Numbered from the stretch's first letter, positions 1 to 10,748 are shown. The stretch: DNA of 64,000 bases from Vallitalea pronyensis (GCF_018141445.1 NZ_CP058649.1:4173001-4237000), one strand, 5' to 3'. Made by a program: numbers and translations. Notes: generated from the sequence alone by a model not told the origin.

Positions 1-186
1 CACTATTGCTTTTGCTAGATTGCCATTACTCCCTGTACTTAAATAACTATGAATCATATTAGGAGCAGTGCAAAAAGACCGTGGTGCGACACTTGGAAAA
101 CCATCACTTTTCATGTAGCCTACATAACCAATTTCACTTGCTAATAATATATCGTTTGTCTTCTTTAGTAATTCATGTAATTTCAT
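1..186 (-). CDS. Pyridoxamine 5'-phosphate oxidase-like flavin protein (3' part outside window)
   Basis: Only the first 62 codons are inside the window; the gene runs off the left edge. The start ATG at 186-184 has a GGAGG ribosome binding site at about 192-198. The visible N-terminus (MKLHELLKKTNDILLAS, then GYVGYMKSDGFPSVAPRS) looks like the small FMN-binding split-barrel proteins of the PNPOx/general stress protein 26 type. Its real substrate is unknown. It is read away from the CRISPR array, with a palindrome overlapping its promoter region. I infer a redox or stress role from family resemblance only. Confidence 0.6.
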   Translation of the reverse strand, partial: MKLHELLKKTNDILLASEIGYVGYMKSDGFPSVAPRSFCTAPNMIHSYLSTGSNGNLAKAIV

Positions 187-227
187 ATACTTACCTCCAA
201 ACTATTGATAAGTTTATCATAACACAA

Positions 228-255
228 CAAACATGACTACTATATGTCATGTTTG
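228..255. promoter_or_regulatory. Palindromic operator upstream of the PNPOx-like gene
   Basis: A perfect 10-bp inverted repeat, CAAACATGAC and GTCATGTTTG, is separated by 8 bases. It lies 42-69 bp upstream of the minus-strand start codon at 186, next to a TATGAT-like -10 box at about 215-220. The place and symmetry suggest a dimeric repressor site. No regulator gene is visible in the window to pair with it. Confidence 0.5.
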
Positions 256-333
256 TGTTATTAATATTGCTATGGATGAAGTTCTGAATGCAATGTATAT
301 TAACGATGATTAAACAAAAGTATTTATAGTTTT

Positions 334-363
334 GCTTTCAATCCTCATAGGTAATCTATAAGC
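334..363 (-). repeat. Degenerate terminal (trailer-end) CRISPR repeat
   Basis: This 30-base stretch matches the consensus repeat at about 23 of 30 positions and is followed by a normal 38-bp spacer (364-401). A decayed repeat is expected at the leader-distal end, so it independently supports the leftward direction of the array. Confidence 0.9.
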
Positions 364-3300
364 GCTTGAAAGCCCTGTTGATTATTGTATAGGAAATGTA
401 TGTTTCAATTCCTCTTAGGTATTCTATAAACTGTAAATGCTGGTGATTTATGTGCAAATTTTATTTGGTTTCAATTCCTATTAGGTATTCTATAAACATG
501 CTACGGCAATAGCATTCAGCAAAGCTTAAAAAAAGTTTCAATTCCTATTAGGTATTCTATAAACTTCCACATCTTTCTCAATAGCTTCTAATCGTGCTTG
601 TTTCAATTCCTCTTAGGTATTCTATAAACAAATAGCCTGCGATGATACAAATCCGAGCGTAACATGTTTCAATTCCTCTTAGGTATTCTATAAACTAGAT
701 GTGGGACACTGGAAAATGAAGAAGAATTTAGGTTTCAATTCCTTTTAGGTATTCTATAAACTTGTTCTTGGGGGCAAATGTCCATGTACCAGATATAGTT
801 TCAATTCCTTTTAGGTATTCTATAAACTATCTAATATACCTTATATGGACAACGAAGAAATACGTTTCAATTCCTTTTAGGTATTCTATAAACGCAAGGG
901 TAAGCAGGTATATTACAATAGATCAAGCGTTTCAATTCCTTTTAGGTACTCTATAAACCAATCTAATATAGATTACAAACTATTGCATAATCTCAGTTTC
1001 AATTCCTTTTAGGTATTCTATAAACTTTTGTGTCCTTTAGACCCATACATACACCTATATAAGTTTCAATTCCTCTTAGGTATTCTATAAACGTTTGTAT
1101 GACCTAGAGCTGTAACCGTCATCTTGAGTTTCAATTCCTCTTAGGTATTCTATAAACTTTCATCGGGTTGTAGATTATCAGAGATTTATCAACGTTTCAA
1201 CTCCTCTTAGGTATTCTATAAACCAGTTTAGAGTTCCTATTGACATGAGTGAGTCAGAGTTTCAATTCCTCTTAGGTATTCTATAAACTGATCTGCATAT
1301 TGAAGAAACGTATCTGTCTTTCCTGTTTCAATTCCTCTTAGGTATTCTATAAACTGTTAATACATGTACATATGCAAGTAGTATATGTAGTTTCAATTCC
1401 TCTTAGGTATTCTATAAACCTGTTCATCTGCTGTTTCTTGCTCAACTCTGGACTAGTTTCAATTCCTCTTAGGTATTCTATAAACAAATTCACAGGTGAA
1501 AAAGGAATCTTATTCACCGCGTTTCAATTCCTCTTAGGTATTCTATAAACTGACTATTGGTGATACACCATTCCCTATATGTCTGGTTTCAATTCCTCTT
1601 AGGTATTCTATAAACTAAGGTGCAATACCTTCTAGAATAACACTTTTAACAGTTTCAATTCCTCTTAGGTATTCTATAAACCATATTGTTTTTGATATTG
1701 AAACAACCGGACTTCAGTTTCAATTCCTCTTAGGTATTCTATAAACTTTGGTTACGACAATATATGGAGAAGTTGAAGCAGAGTTTCAATTCCTCTTAGG
1801 TATTCTATAAACCCTCCTCCCATGTATCCCAATCAATCTCACCATTGCGGTTTCAATTCCTCTTAGGTATTCTATAAACAATATATGTAAAAGAATGTAA
1901 TGAATTTGCAATCTTGTTTCAATTCCTCTTAGGTATTCTATAAACCCTGGAGCTTTAACACAAGACCAATATGATTACATGTTTCAATTCCTCTTAGGTA
2001 TTCTATAAACTATGTGAAAAGCTTAAAAAATCAAAGTGTATTTGAGTTTCAATTCCTCTTAGGTATTCTATAAACTCGAAGCATGTAAGATTATGAAATA
2101 CAACATAGTCCAGTTTCAATTCCTCTTAGGTATTCTATAAACGAAAGATGTTATATAAGTAACCCAAATGAATATGAGTTTCAATTCCTCTTAGGTATTC
2201 TATAAACCGGGGATAACGGGGTATGGCTTACTAAAGCGAATAAGTTTCAATTCCTCTTAGGTATTCTATAAACTGTTAGCAGTCTATTTCATTGCTACGG
2301 ATAGTCACAAGTTTCAATTCCTCTTAGGTATTCTATAAACTAGATCAGATGATATAGTCCCATTCTCCATTTTTGAGTTTCAATTCCTCTTAGGTATTCT
2401 ATAAACTGGAACAATGGCAAATTGCCTTTTGAAGAGTAGGTGAGTTTCAATTCCTCTTAGGTATTCTATAAACCCAGAGACAGAGAAATTCATGAAAGCA
2501 TTAGGCTAGTTTCAATTCCTCTTAGGTATTCTATAAACGTTACGAAGACTGTGACTACTAAGTGCGAAAAGTGGTTTCAATTCCTCTTAGGTATTCTATA
2601 AACATGGAAGAAGTATCAAAAAATGGTAGGTCAAGGCAAGTTTAAATTCCTCTTAGGTATTCTATAAACAAGCCAACAGTTCTCAGGACAGAGCTAGACA
2701 ACCCATGTTTCAATTCCTCTTAGGTATTCTATAAACTTTATGGAACTCCTATATTATATCAAATTAGGATGAGTTTCAATTCCTCTTAGGTATTCTATAA
2801 ACAAACAATCTCAAGTATGAACCGGATGAACTGCTTGAGTTTCAATTCCTCTTAGGTATTCTATAAACTATTATGTTCACTTGTTCCCCTCCTGTCCATA
2901 AATACGTTTCAATTCCTCTTAGGTATTCTATAAACTTGCTCAGAAGATAGACTGTATCAGAGAGAGGAACATAGTTTCAATTCCTCTTAGGTATTCTATA
3001 AACATACATGAAATGTCCAAAGTGCGACAGTGACAATAGTTTCAATTCCTCTTAGGTATTCTATAAACATGGATATATCTCTCCATTAACACCTTTTATA
3101 ATAGTTTCAATTCCTCTTAGGTATTCTATAAACAGTCTCTTATCCATGGAATGGAACAAATGCTACAACGTTTCAATTCCTCTTAGGTATTCTATAAACG
3201 CTTGGTTTAATCCAGATTGGAGGATACTAAATGAAGTTTCAATTCCTCTTAGGTATTCTATAAACGCGGAATGTCTGGTTTTGCATATAGGTATGGGACC

Positions 3301-4288
3301 TGTTTCAATTCCTCTTAGGTATTCTATAAACATAAACCCCAGCACATCATTGTACATCATGCACTGGCGTTTCAATTCCTCTTAGGTATTCTATAAACCA
3401 AGGCGGATCTGGAAATCACAGCGCAGTTTCATTGTTTCAATTCCTCTTAGGTATTCTATAAACCCTTGTGGATTATAAACTTCACTTGACTAAAGAAAGT
3501 TTCAATTCCTCTTAGGTATTCTATAAACTAATGATCAAATTACATTTTTAATACGAAAAACTTTGTTTCAATTCCTCTTAGGTATTCTATAAACACCTGC
3601 TAATCCTGCGACACTTTTTGCAATACCTTGTTTCAATTCCTCTTAGGTATTCTATAAACGTTCTGCTATTTTGTCTTTTATCAAATCATTGGTGGTTTCA
3701 ATTCCTCTTAGGTATTCTATAAACTTTGATGTTTTCTTTCAGTTCATGATTCTCTGCATAGTTTCAATTCCTCTTAGGTATTCTATAAACCGTATGCTGG
3801 GGACCAGCATATAATGTGCCTAATAGGTTTCAATTCCTCTTAGGTATTCTATAAACCCAATGTTGTATTATGGACTCAACAGCAACACAAAAGTTTCAAT
3901 TCCTCTTAGGTATTCTATAAACGCTCAAACATACCCTAAGAGCGTTAATGTATACATGTTTCAATTCCTCTTAGGTATTCTATAAACACATAAGATAGGC
4001 GTTGATACATTCCTAAATAAGTAGTTTCAATTCCTCTTAGGTATTCTATAAACACACTACTGTGAAAGTGTTTGGGAAGTAGATCCGGTGTTTCAATTCC
4101 TCTTAGGTATTCTATAAACCATGCAGATTGAAGTTGCATTGTAGGCACTAGAGTGTTTCAATTCCTCTTAGGTATTCTATAAACGTAGGGATCACTTTTA
4201 CAGGTGCGTTGAAAATACCAGGTTTCAATTCCTCTTAGGTATTCTATAAACCCGAACCTGTTCAACCACTATTTATCCTTTCTAGTGA

Positions 4289-4420
4289 GTTTCAATTCCT
4301 CTTAGGTATTCTATAAACTAAAAAGGCTTTAGAGTGGAGTCTTGACCTCAATAAGTTTCAATTCCTCTTAGGTATTCTATAAACTAAAAAGGCTTTAGAG
4401 TGGAGTCTTGACCTCAATAA
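4289..4420 (-). repeat. Tandem duplication of one repeat-spacer unit
   Basis: The 36-bp spacer at 4319-4354 (starting TAAAAAGGCTTTAGAGTGG) is repeated exactly at 4385-4420, with one repeat between. This is the only exact spacer duplication I noticed. It most likely arose by slippage or recombination between repeats rather than by two independent captures. Confidence 0.95.
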
Positions 4421-7400
4421 GTTTCAATTCCTCTTAGGTATTCTATAAACAATCAAGGTGTACACATCGTCATTGTGAACATATGTGTTTCAATTCCTCT
4501 TAGGTATTCTATAAACTTATGTCCAATGCTTCGTTATCATCGGCTAGCATGAGTTTCAATTCCTCTTAGGTATTCTATAAACCCATACACCAAGAATCAA
4601 CAAAGTTCATGCAAGGGGTTTCAATTCCTCTTAGGTATTCTATAAACTGGATGGGTTCTAGTTAAAAGAATACTTTCTGCTTTGTTTCAATTCCTCTTAG
4701 GTATTCTATAAACTTAAACTCGCTATTGAGTAATACATCATTGAATACCAGTTTCAATTCCTCTTAGGTATTCTATAAACTCAAAATGGTTTTATGAACT
4801 CTATGAAAAGTATGTGAGTTTCAATTCCTCTTAGGTATTCTATAAACATGAGTTAAACACGTGCTTGTGGCGTTTGTACAAAATAGTTTCAATTCCTCTT
4901 AGGTATTCTATAAACTTTCTTCAATGCTTCAACGCTTTCTGCTGTCCCGTGTTTCAATTCCTCTTAGGTATTCTATAAACAAATACCAATGCTCTAGGTG
5001 ACGTCATGAGGACCGCGTTTCAATTCCTCTTAGGTATTCTATAAACAACCAATTTTGGGTATATTATGCATGCATCTTTCCTGTTTCAATTCCTCTTAGG
5101 TATTCTATAAACCATTGTCCTTAGCGAAATGATTAGACTGGCAATACTGTTTCAATTCCTCTTAGGTATTCTATAAACTACTAGCACTTTGTGCTTTTGG
5201 TATTGTAAAATTATGTTTCAATTCCTCTTAGGTATTCTATAAACTCAAACCATATAGACCATTAATATTTACTGTAAACGGTTTCAATTCCTCTTAGGTA
5301 TTCTATAAACAGTGTTTCTTTTTACCTAGAGCTGATTTAAATACTTGTTTCAATTCCTCTTAGGTATTCTATAAACAGATTATTTGCAGTGATTTGTCAA
5401 GAACTTTAGCTGGTTTCAATTCCTCTTAGGTATTCTATAAACAATATGAGGAAATGCTTTTAGAGATTATGCACGCTGGTTTCAATTCCTCTTAGGTATT
5501 CTATAAACTTTTCGCATGGTGACAGTGTTCAAGTAGGATATATAAGTTTCAATTCCTCTTAGGTATTCTATAAACGTAACCCACTAACCAGCACACATCA
5601 ATAGGAGTTGAGTTTCAATTCCTCTTAGGTATTCTATAAACTGCATATTAGGTGAATATTGAAGGTCAGCGCTTCGCAGTTTCAATTCCTCTTAGGTATT
5701 CTATAAACCTTGCCTTTATATAAGTTATGGCTACCTGAAAGAGAGTTTCAATTCCTCTTAGGTATTCTATAAACTAGACTGCTCCCAAACAGTCCACCCA
5801 ACGTAACATAGTTTCAATTCCTCTTAGGTATTCTATAAACGTTGACAATCAAGATGCAATCAACTCACCAATCGGGAGTTTCAATTCCTCTTAGGTATTC
5901 TATAAACCAGTATGTACTGTTTAGTTTAATCCGAACATTATTGTTTCAATTCCTCTTAGGTATTCTATAAACGTGGGATTTACCAATTATTACCGAGTAA
6001 TCCGACATAGTTTCAATTCCTCTTAGGTATTCTATAAACTGCTAGGTCGCGCTGATAAACGCCCCTGTCTTCCCTGTTTCAATTCCTCTTAGGTATTCTA
6101 TAAACACGTGATTGAGTTTGTCGAAGATGAATGTTTATCGGGTTTCAATTCCTCTTAGGTATTCTATAAACCAAACCATGTTAGAGGACATTGTATAAGT
6201 GAGGTGAGTTTCAATTCCTCTTAGGTATTCTATAAACTAGTTATGTTAAATTCTATGGCGGAAATAATGTATGTTTCAATTCCTCTTAGGTATTCTATAA
6301 ACTTTGTCTAGACACCTTATACATAATGGATTCTTCCGGTTTCAATTCCTCTTAGGTATTCTATAAACCTACTAGCAGTTATCCAAGTTTCTAGGTTAAA
6401 TACTGTTTCAATTCCTCTTAGGTATTCTATAAACTGTATTTCTGTATCTGTCTTTACGAGTGCTGTAATAAGTTTCAATTCCTCTTAGGTATTCTATAAA
6501 CCTAGACCATTTCCATTGGCCAATGGTGCGGGAACGGGTTTCAATTCCTCTTAGGTATTCTATAAACGATGCCATTGAAGGCATTAAGCCAGCTCACCTT
6601 GCCTAGTTTCAATTCCTCTTAGGTATTCTATAAACTATCTGCTAGTGGATCAGAACCAAGCTTTGATTTATCGTTTCAATTCCTCTTAGGTATTCTATAA
6701 ACAAATAATTTTGTTGCCAAACCCTCGTTCCTTTCTGGGTTTCAATTCCTCTTAGGTATTCTATAAACCATCCGAGAGATTAGGGAAGTAAGGTTTTCGG
6801 CTGAGTTTCAATTCCTCTTAGGTATTCTATAAACTAACAAGCCACAATATATAATTGTTCACCATGCCTGTTTCAATTCCTCTTAGGTATTCTATAAACC
6901 AGGCACCAGTTTCTTTGTTCCGGTTGCATTAAACAAGTTTCAATTCCTCTTAGGTATTCTATAAACTACGAATGGGTAAAAGCATCCCATACCCAATTAC
7001 ACGTTTCAATTCCTCTTAGGTATTCTATAAACTCATTATGCTGATTGCTATAGTAACTATTATAGATAGTTTCAATTCCTCTTAGGTATTCTATAAACTT
7101 TGCGAGAGAAAGTATTTTTTGTTGCTGTTGTTGTGGTTTCAATTCCTCTTAGGTATTCTATAAACGTTAATCTACGTCCAAAAGGGGGACACTCTTGTTC
7201 TTTGTTTCAATTCCTCTTAGGTATTCTATAAACATAATCATGTTACCATAGAAAAGTGTCAGGAGTTAGGTTTCAATTCCTCTTAGGTATTCTATAAACC
7301 GGCAGATGGCAAGTCCATAATACTACCAAGTACTGTGTTTCAATTCCTCTTAGGTATTCTATAAACTAGTGGGGCGTCTGAGACTGATTATAAGTGGCTG

Positions 7401-8750
7401 GAGTTTCAATTCCTCTTAGGTATTCTATAAACAGGTATTCTAAATAAGACCTATTATACTTGCTTCCCAGTTTCAATTCCTCTTAGGTATTCTATAAACC
7501 GTCTTGCTTGCAGGCGTGATGAAGATTATTAATGAGTTTCAATTCCTCTTAGGTATTCTATAAACGAGAGTTTACTCCACGCAAACAGGTGTTATAGTTC
7601 CGGTTTCAATTCCTCTTAGGTATTCTATAAACAAGCAAGCTATTATCAGCAATAAGCCGAGTAGATGGTTTCAATTCCTCTTAGGTATTCTATAAACCAA
7701 GAAGATAGTAAAAGGTGGAACGGGATACGATTGTTTCAATTCCTCTTAGGTATTCTATAAACAACGAAGCTTTGTTTGTTAATGTGAACGGTACTAAGTT
7801 TCAATTCCTCTTAGGTATTCTATAAACTTAACTGAACAATTAAAAGGTGCTCTTGATATAGAGGTTTCAATTCCTCTTAGGTATTCTATAAACAAAAGTT
7901 CGGTTTAGTAAAGGACGGTGAATGATGAAGTTTCAATTCCTCTTAGGTATTCTATAAACCTGGGAACTTCCCATGTACTCATAATTGGCTTCCTTGCGTT
8001 TCAATTCCTCTTAGGTATTCTATAAACTTTCGATCTTATCATAGTTTTCTATCGCTATATCAGTTTCAATTCCTCTTAGGTATTCTATAAACTTGTGTTA
8101 TTTCCCCATCTTCTACCACAATATGAGTTTCAATTCCTCTTAGGTATTCTATAAACAAGACATGCTTTATGCGCTTGCTGGATGATCGTAAGTTTCAATT
8201 CCTCTTAGGTATTCTATAAACTAGAATATAAGGAGTGATTACATGAGTTGGATAGCGAGTTTCAATTCCTCTTAGGTATTCTATAAACTTTACAGTATCC
8301 GTAGAAGATTTTCAAAAGGATTCATGTTTCAATTCCTCTTAGGTATTCTATAAACGCAAACTAAAGCCAAAGGCGTAGGGACATTTTGTTAGTTTCAATT
8401 CCTCTTAGGTATTCTATAAACAAAAAAGGTGTTGACAATTAACCCTTGGTCAATATAGTTTCAATTCCTCTTAGGTATTCTATAAACAAATCCCACTCTT
8501 GAAAACCTTCTCTGGATAGCCCGTTTCAATTCCTCTTAGGTATTCTATAAACCGAATGTTATAAAATGGTCCAACAATCACCGGACCTGTTTCAATTCCT
8601 CTTAGGTATTCTATAAACGAGGAAACTCAACAAGAAACCCTCAAGAAAATTAAGTTTCAATTCCTCTTAGGTATTCTATAAACTATCGCTACCACGTGCT
8701 AAATGATTTGTATTATTAGAGTTTCAATTCCTCTTAGGTATTCTATAAAC

Positions 8751-8894
8751 CCATAAAAACCTCAACATTAAGTTAATTATACCACCATATAAGATAATAT
8801 ACCAGTAAATCTAGATATTTAGTACTCTATATGTATCTAACTTATGCAATCGACCCCCTAGGTTTTGAGCGTTATTGGGGGTCGATGACTTACA
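8751..8894 (-). promoter_or_regulatory. CRISPR leader with promoter and hairpin
   Basis: This AT-rich segment lies between the small gene ending at 8895 and the first repeat at 8750. On the minus strand it holds a TATAAT box (8781-8776), which would start transcription about 18 nt before the first repeat; the -35 is weak. Its distal part is the hairpin at 8849-8886. Its place between cas2 and the conserved end of the array fits a functional leader. Confidence 0.8.
8849..8886. repeat. GC-rich leader hairpin
   Basis: Ten-base arms ATCGACCCCC (8849-8858) and GGGGGTCGAT (8877-8886) pair perfectly across an 18-base loop. This is one of the few GC-rich stretches in the leader. It starts 9 bp past the stop of the small gene ending at 8895. 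There is no T-tract, so it is a poor intrinsic terminator. An adaptation-machinery or regulatory site is the other reading. Confidence 0.8.
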
Positions 8895-9185
8895 TTATGC
8901 TATGATTTCAATTTCTTTTAATAATCTAATACAATCTTTATAACCTTGTATATATAGATATTCATTCATACAAGTTTCTTGATAATAATGTTGTTGCATA
9001 TACTCTTTTACAAAATCTTTATCTGATAGATTTAAATCACTAATAATATAGTCTAATCGTTTCTTATGTTGTAAGAGGAAGCATTCTACTTCTTGATATT
9101 CTAAATTTGTTCTTGCATATCTCTCCTTAGCATTGTCCATTAATTGAGATGCATAGTACTCAAGAAAACAAATGGTATCTTCCAC
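8895..9185 (-). CDS. Small unknown helical protein between cas2 and the leader
   Basis: I chose the GTG start at 9185 because a strong GGAGGTGA site sits 5 bases upstream; it gives 96 residues. A longer frame opens at 9269 (124 residues) but lacks a visible ribosome binding site. The protein looks all-helical and charged, and ends YIQGYKDCIRLLKEI, a style seen in small clostridial proteins of unknown function. I do not recognise a domain. It is co-oriented with the cas operon and is the last gene before the leader, so it may be co-transcribed and linked to CRISPR function or control. That link is position-based only. Confidence 0.55.
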   Translation of the reverse strand: MEDTICFLEYYASQLMDNAKERYARTNLEYQEVECFLLQHKKRLDYIISDLNLSDKDFVKEYMQQHYYQETCMNEYLYIQGYKDCIRLLKEIEIIA

Positions 9186-9433
9186 GTCCTCACCTCCATT
9201 ATAATCATATCGTCTGATCCTATAATCATGTAACATGCATAATATATTGTACCTGACTTTATTATACATGTCACAGAATCATACACATAATTTTGTAGCA
9301 AGAATTAACCCTTTGCTTAATAGCACAAGTGTTGATTCTTAAACACCTTTTTTTAATTATAGTAATCCAATACTCTTAATGATAAACAATAATCTAATCC
9401 ATTGATTTGTGTATGACTTCTCCATATAATACT

Positions 9434-9452
9434 ATTCCTTATAGGTATTCTA
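9434..9452 (-). repeat. Isolated CRISPR-repeat-like sequence downstream of cas2
   Basis: This 19-base stretch (ATTCCTTATAGGTATTCTA on the plus strand) matches the repeat core at 17 of 19 positions. It starts 27 bp past the cas2 stop, nearly 700 bp from the array. The part giving the ATTGAAAC handle is not conserved. It may be a relic of an older array or a repeat-like regulatory RNA element. Confidence 0.6.
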
Positions 9453-9478
9453 ATAATAGATATCTAATATTCTTTTTA

Positions 9479-9742
9479 CTAAATAATGTGATTAAGTGAG
9501 TTCTTTTCTAAACCGATAACCAGTCTATCTGAATAACGTTTGCTGCGAAATTGAAAAATAATAAGTGAATCATTATCCTTGTCCATTACTCTTTCTAGTT
9601 CCAACGTTAACATCTTGAACTTTCCTTCTGTTATATCACCTTCAAATACGGAATTTTGTATCCATGTCAGGTATTTTCTGCATATTTTAAGTGCTTTGGC
9701 TACTCTTCTTTCACCAAAGTCATAAACCAATATAACAAACAT
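9479..9742 (-). CDS. cas2: CRISPR adaptation endoribonuclease-fold protein Cas2
   Basis: This 87-residue protein begins MFVILVYDFGERRVAKALKI, the Cas2 beta1 strand with the conserved aspartate (VYD). It continues with CRKYLTWIQNSVFEGDIT, the usual Cas2 motif. Cas2 dimers bridge two Cas1 dimers during spacer integration. I chose the start at 9742 rather than an upstream one because the family begins at this methionine and a GGTGGTGA site precedes it. The cas1 stop lies 4 bp upstream, so the two are translationally linked. Confidence 0.95.
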   Translation of the reverse strand: MFVILVYDFGERRVAKALKICRKYLTWIQNSVFEGDITEGKFKMLTLELERVMDKDNDSLIIFQFRSKRYSDRLVIGLEKNSLNHII

Positions 9743-9746
9743 CCTA

Positions 9747-10739
9747 TCACCACCTTGCGACAAAACCCTTATAATTGTCACCCTCTACAATATGTCGCTG
9801 TATCTTATACAGTTCTAGTCGTATAAGACGTTTATATGTAACATACTGATTAAGTCTTGGGTGTTTAATGGTACTCATCATTTTATCTGTATATTCTTTA
9901 AGAAACTTTTTCTTTCCTTTCTCAGTAAGCATGGTACCATGTGTTTGCTTTTTGAAATCTTTTTCTGTAATCACTTTTCGATTAATAAGATTAAATATAA
10001 TCCTATCAACAACGATAGGCTTAAAAACTTCGGCTATATCAAGATTCAGTGAAAACTTGCGTCCATTAGTAGCGTGTAAGATACCTATTCTTGGATCAAG
10101 GTGTGTCTTATATATTTCACTTAATACAGATGTATACATGAGTGAATTCCCAAAACTTATAAGTGCATTTATTCCATCTAAGGGTGGACGTTTGGAGCGC
10201 TTGATAAATTGGAAGTTATCATTGTCAATGATATCATTAAAATTTTGATAATATACACCTCTAATATTTCCTTCATATGCCATGAGCTCATTAATATCTT
10301 GACATTTTTCTATTTGTGTTGCCATACTTTCAATTGTTTCTATACCTGAAGAGACAAGCTTACTTCTTGAACGATAATATTTAAGAACAATTAAGATATT
10401 TTTTACAGCCGTTTTAATGATTTCTTTTGCTACCGGCATACGCATGCTGTCTTGACTATAAAGATTTACTTGTTTAAGAATAACCAACCCTGAATTAAGA
10501 TGTTCTCTTGGATAATAAGTGCCAAGATAATAACCATAGTGATTAAAGAAGTGTATACATATCTCCTTTGTTGAAATGATTTCTAGAAACCGTTTATTAA
10601 GGGTTACTTCGCCAAACACCCATATAGCATCTACCTGTTCAATTGGTAGGTACTTCTGTTGTTCTTCTCCTAAAAATAATATTGTGTTATCTTTACGCTT
10701 AAGTTCCCCATCCTTGAATATAAAAATATCCTTTTTCAT
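9747..10739 (-). CDS. cas1: CRISPR integrase Cas1 (type I-B style)
   Basis: The 330-residue protein has the usual Cas1 order: N-terminal beta domain, then a helical catalytic domain. Metal ligands are visible as E156 (MAYEGNIRG), H222 (ILHATNGRK) and D234/E237 (LDIAEVFKP), so the integrase looks active. Cas1 cuts and joins new spacers at the leader-proximal repeat. It sits between cas4 and cas2 in the common I-B order cas4-cas1-cas2. The start follows an AGAGGTGA site. Length and motifs are normal for the family. Confidence 0.97.
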   Translation of the reverse strand: MKKDIFIFKDGELKRKDNTILFLGEEQQKYLPIEQVDAIWVFGEVTLNKRFLEIISTKEICIHFFNHYGYYLGTYYPREHLNSGLVILKQVNLYSQDSMRMPVAKEIIKTAVKNILIVLKYYRSRSKLVSSGIETIESMATQIEKCQDINELMAYEGNIRGVYYQNFNDIIDNDNFQFIKRSKRPPLDGINALISFGNSLMYTSVLSEIYKTHLDPRIGILHATNGRKFSLNLDIAEVFKPIVVDRIIFNLINRKVITEKDFKKQTHGTMLTEKGKKKFLKEYTDKMMSTIKHPRLNQYVTYKRLIRLELYKIQRHIVEGDNYKGFVARW

Positions 10740-10748
10740 ACATCACCT

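Larger units (their letters stand above)
334..8750 (-). CRISPR. Long CRISPR array: 127 near-identical repeats plus one degenerate distal repeat
   Basis: I counted 127 copies of a 30-bp repeat, the first at 402-431 and the last at 8721-8750, at 64-68 bp intervals, so spacers are about 34-38 bp. A diverged repeat at 334-363 closes the left end. On the plus strand repeats start GTTTCAATTCC and end TATTCTATAAAC. On the minus strand they end in ATTGAAAC, the 8-nt 5' handle typical of I-B/III crRNAs cut by Cas6. Transcription is therefore leftward, from a leader at 8751-8894 beside cas2. Repeat variants cluster at the left (old) end. The count was made by eye. Confidence 0.98.

Noticed and set aside
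762..956. Open frames within the array, e.g. VSIPFRYSINY-type repeats of 60-80 residues
   Set aside because: They are translations of CRISPR repeats and spacers on both strands (also 3146-3385, 3163-3375 and 3945-4148). The repeated residues come from the repeat itself and there are no ribosome binding sites.
9186..9269. Longer 124-residue version of the small gene
   Set aside because: No ribosome binding site precedes ATG 9269, while a strong one precedes GTG 9185.
9861..10248. Plus-strand frames opposite cas1
   Set aside because: They lie antisense to a well-supported cas1 and have no start signals or family resemblance.
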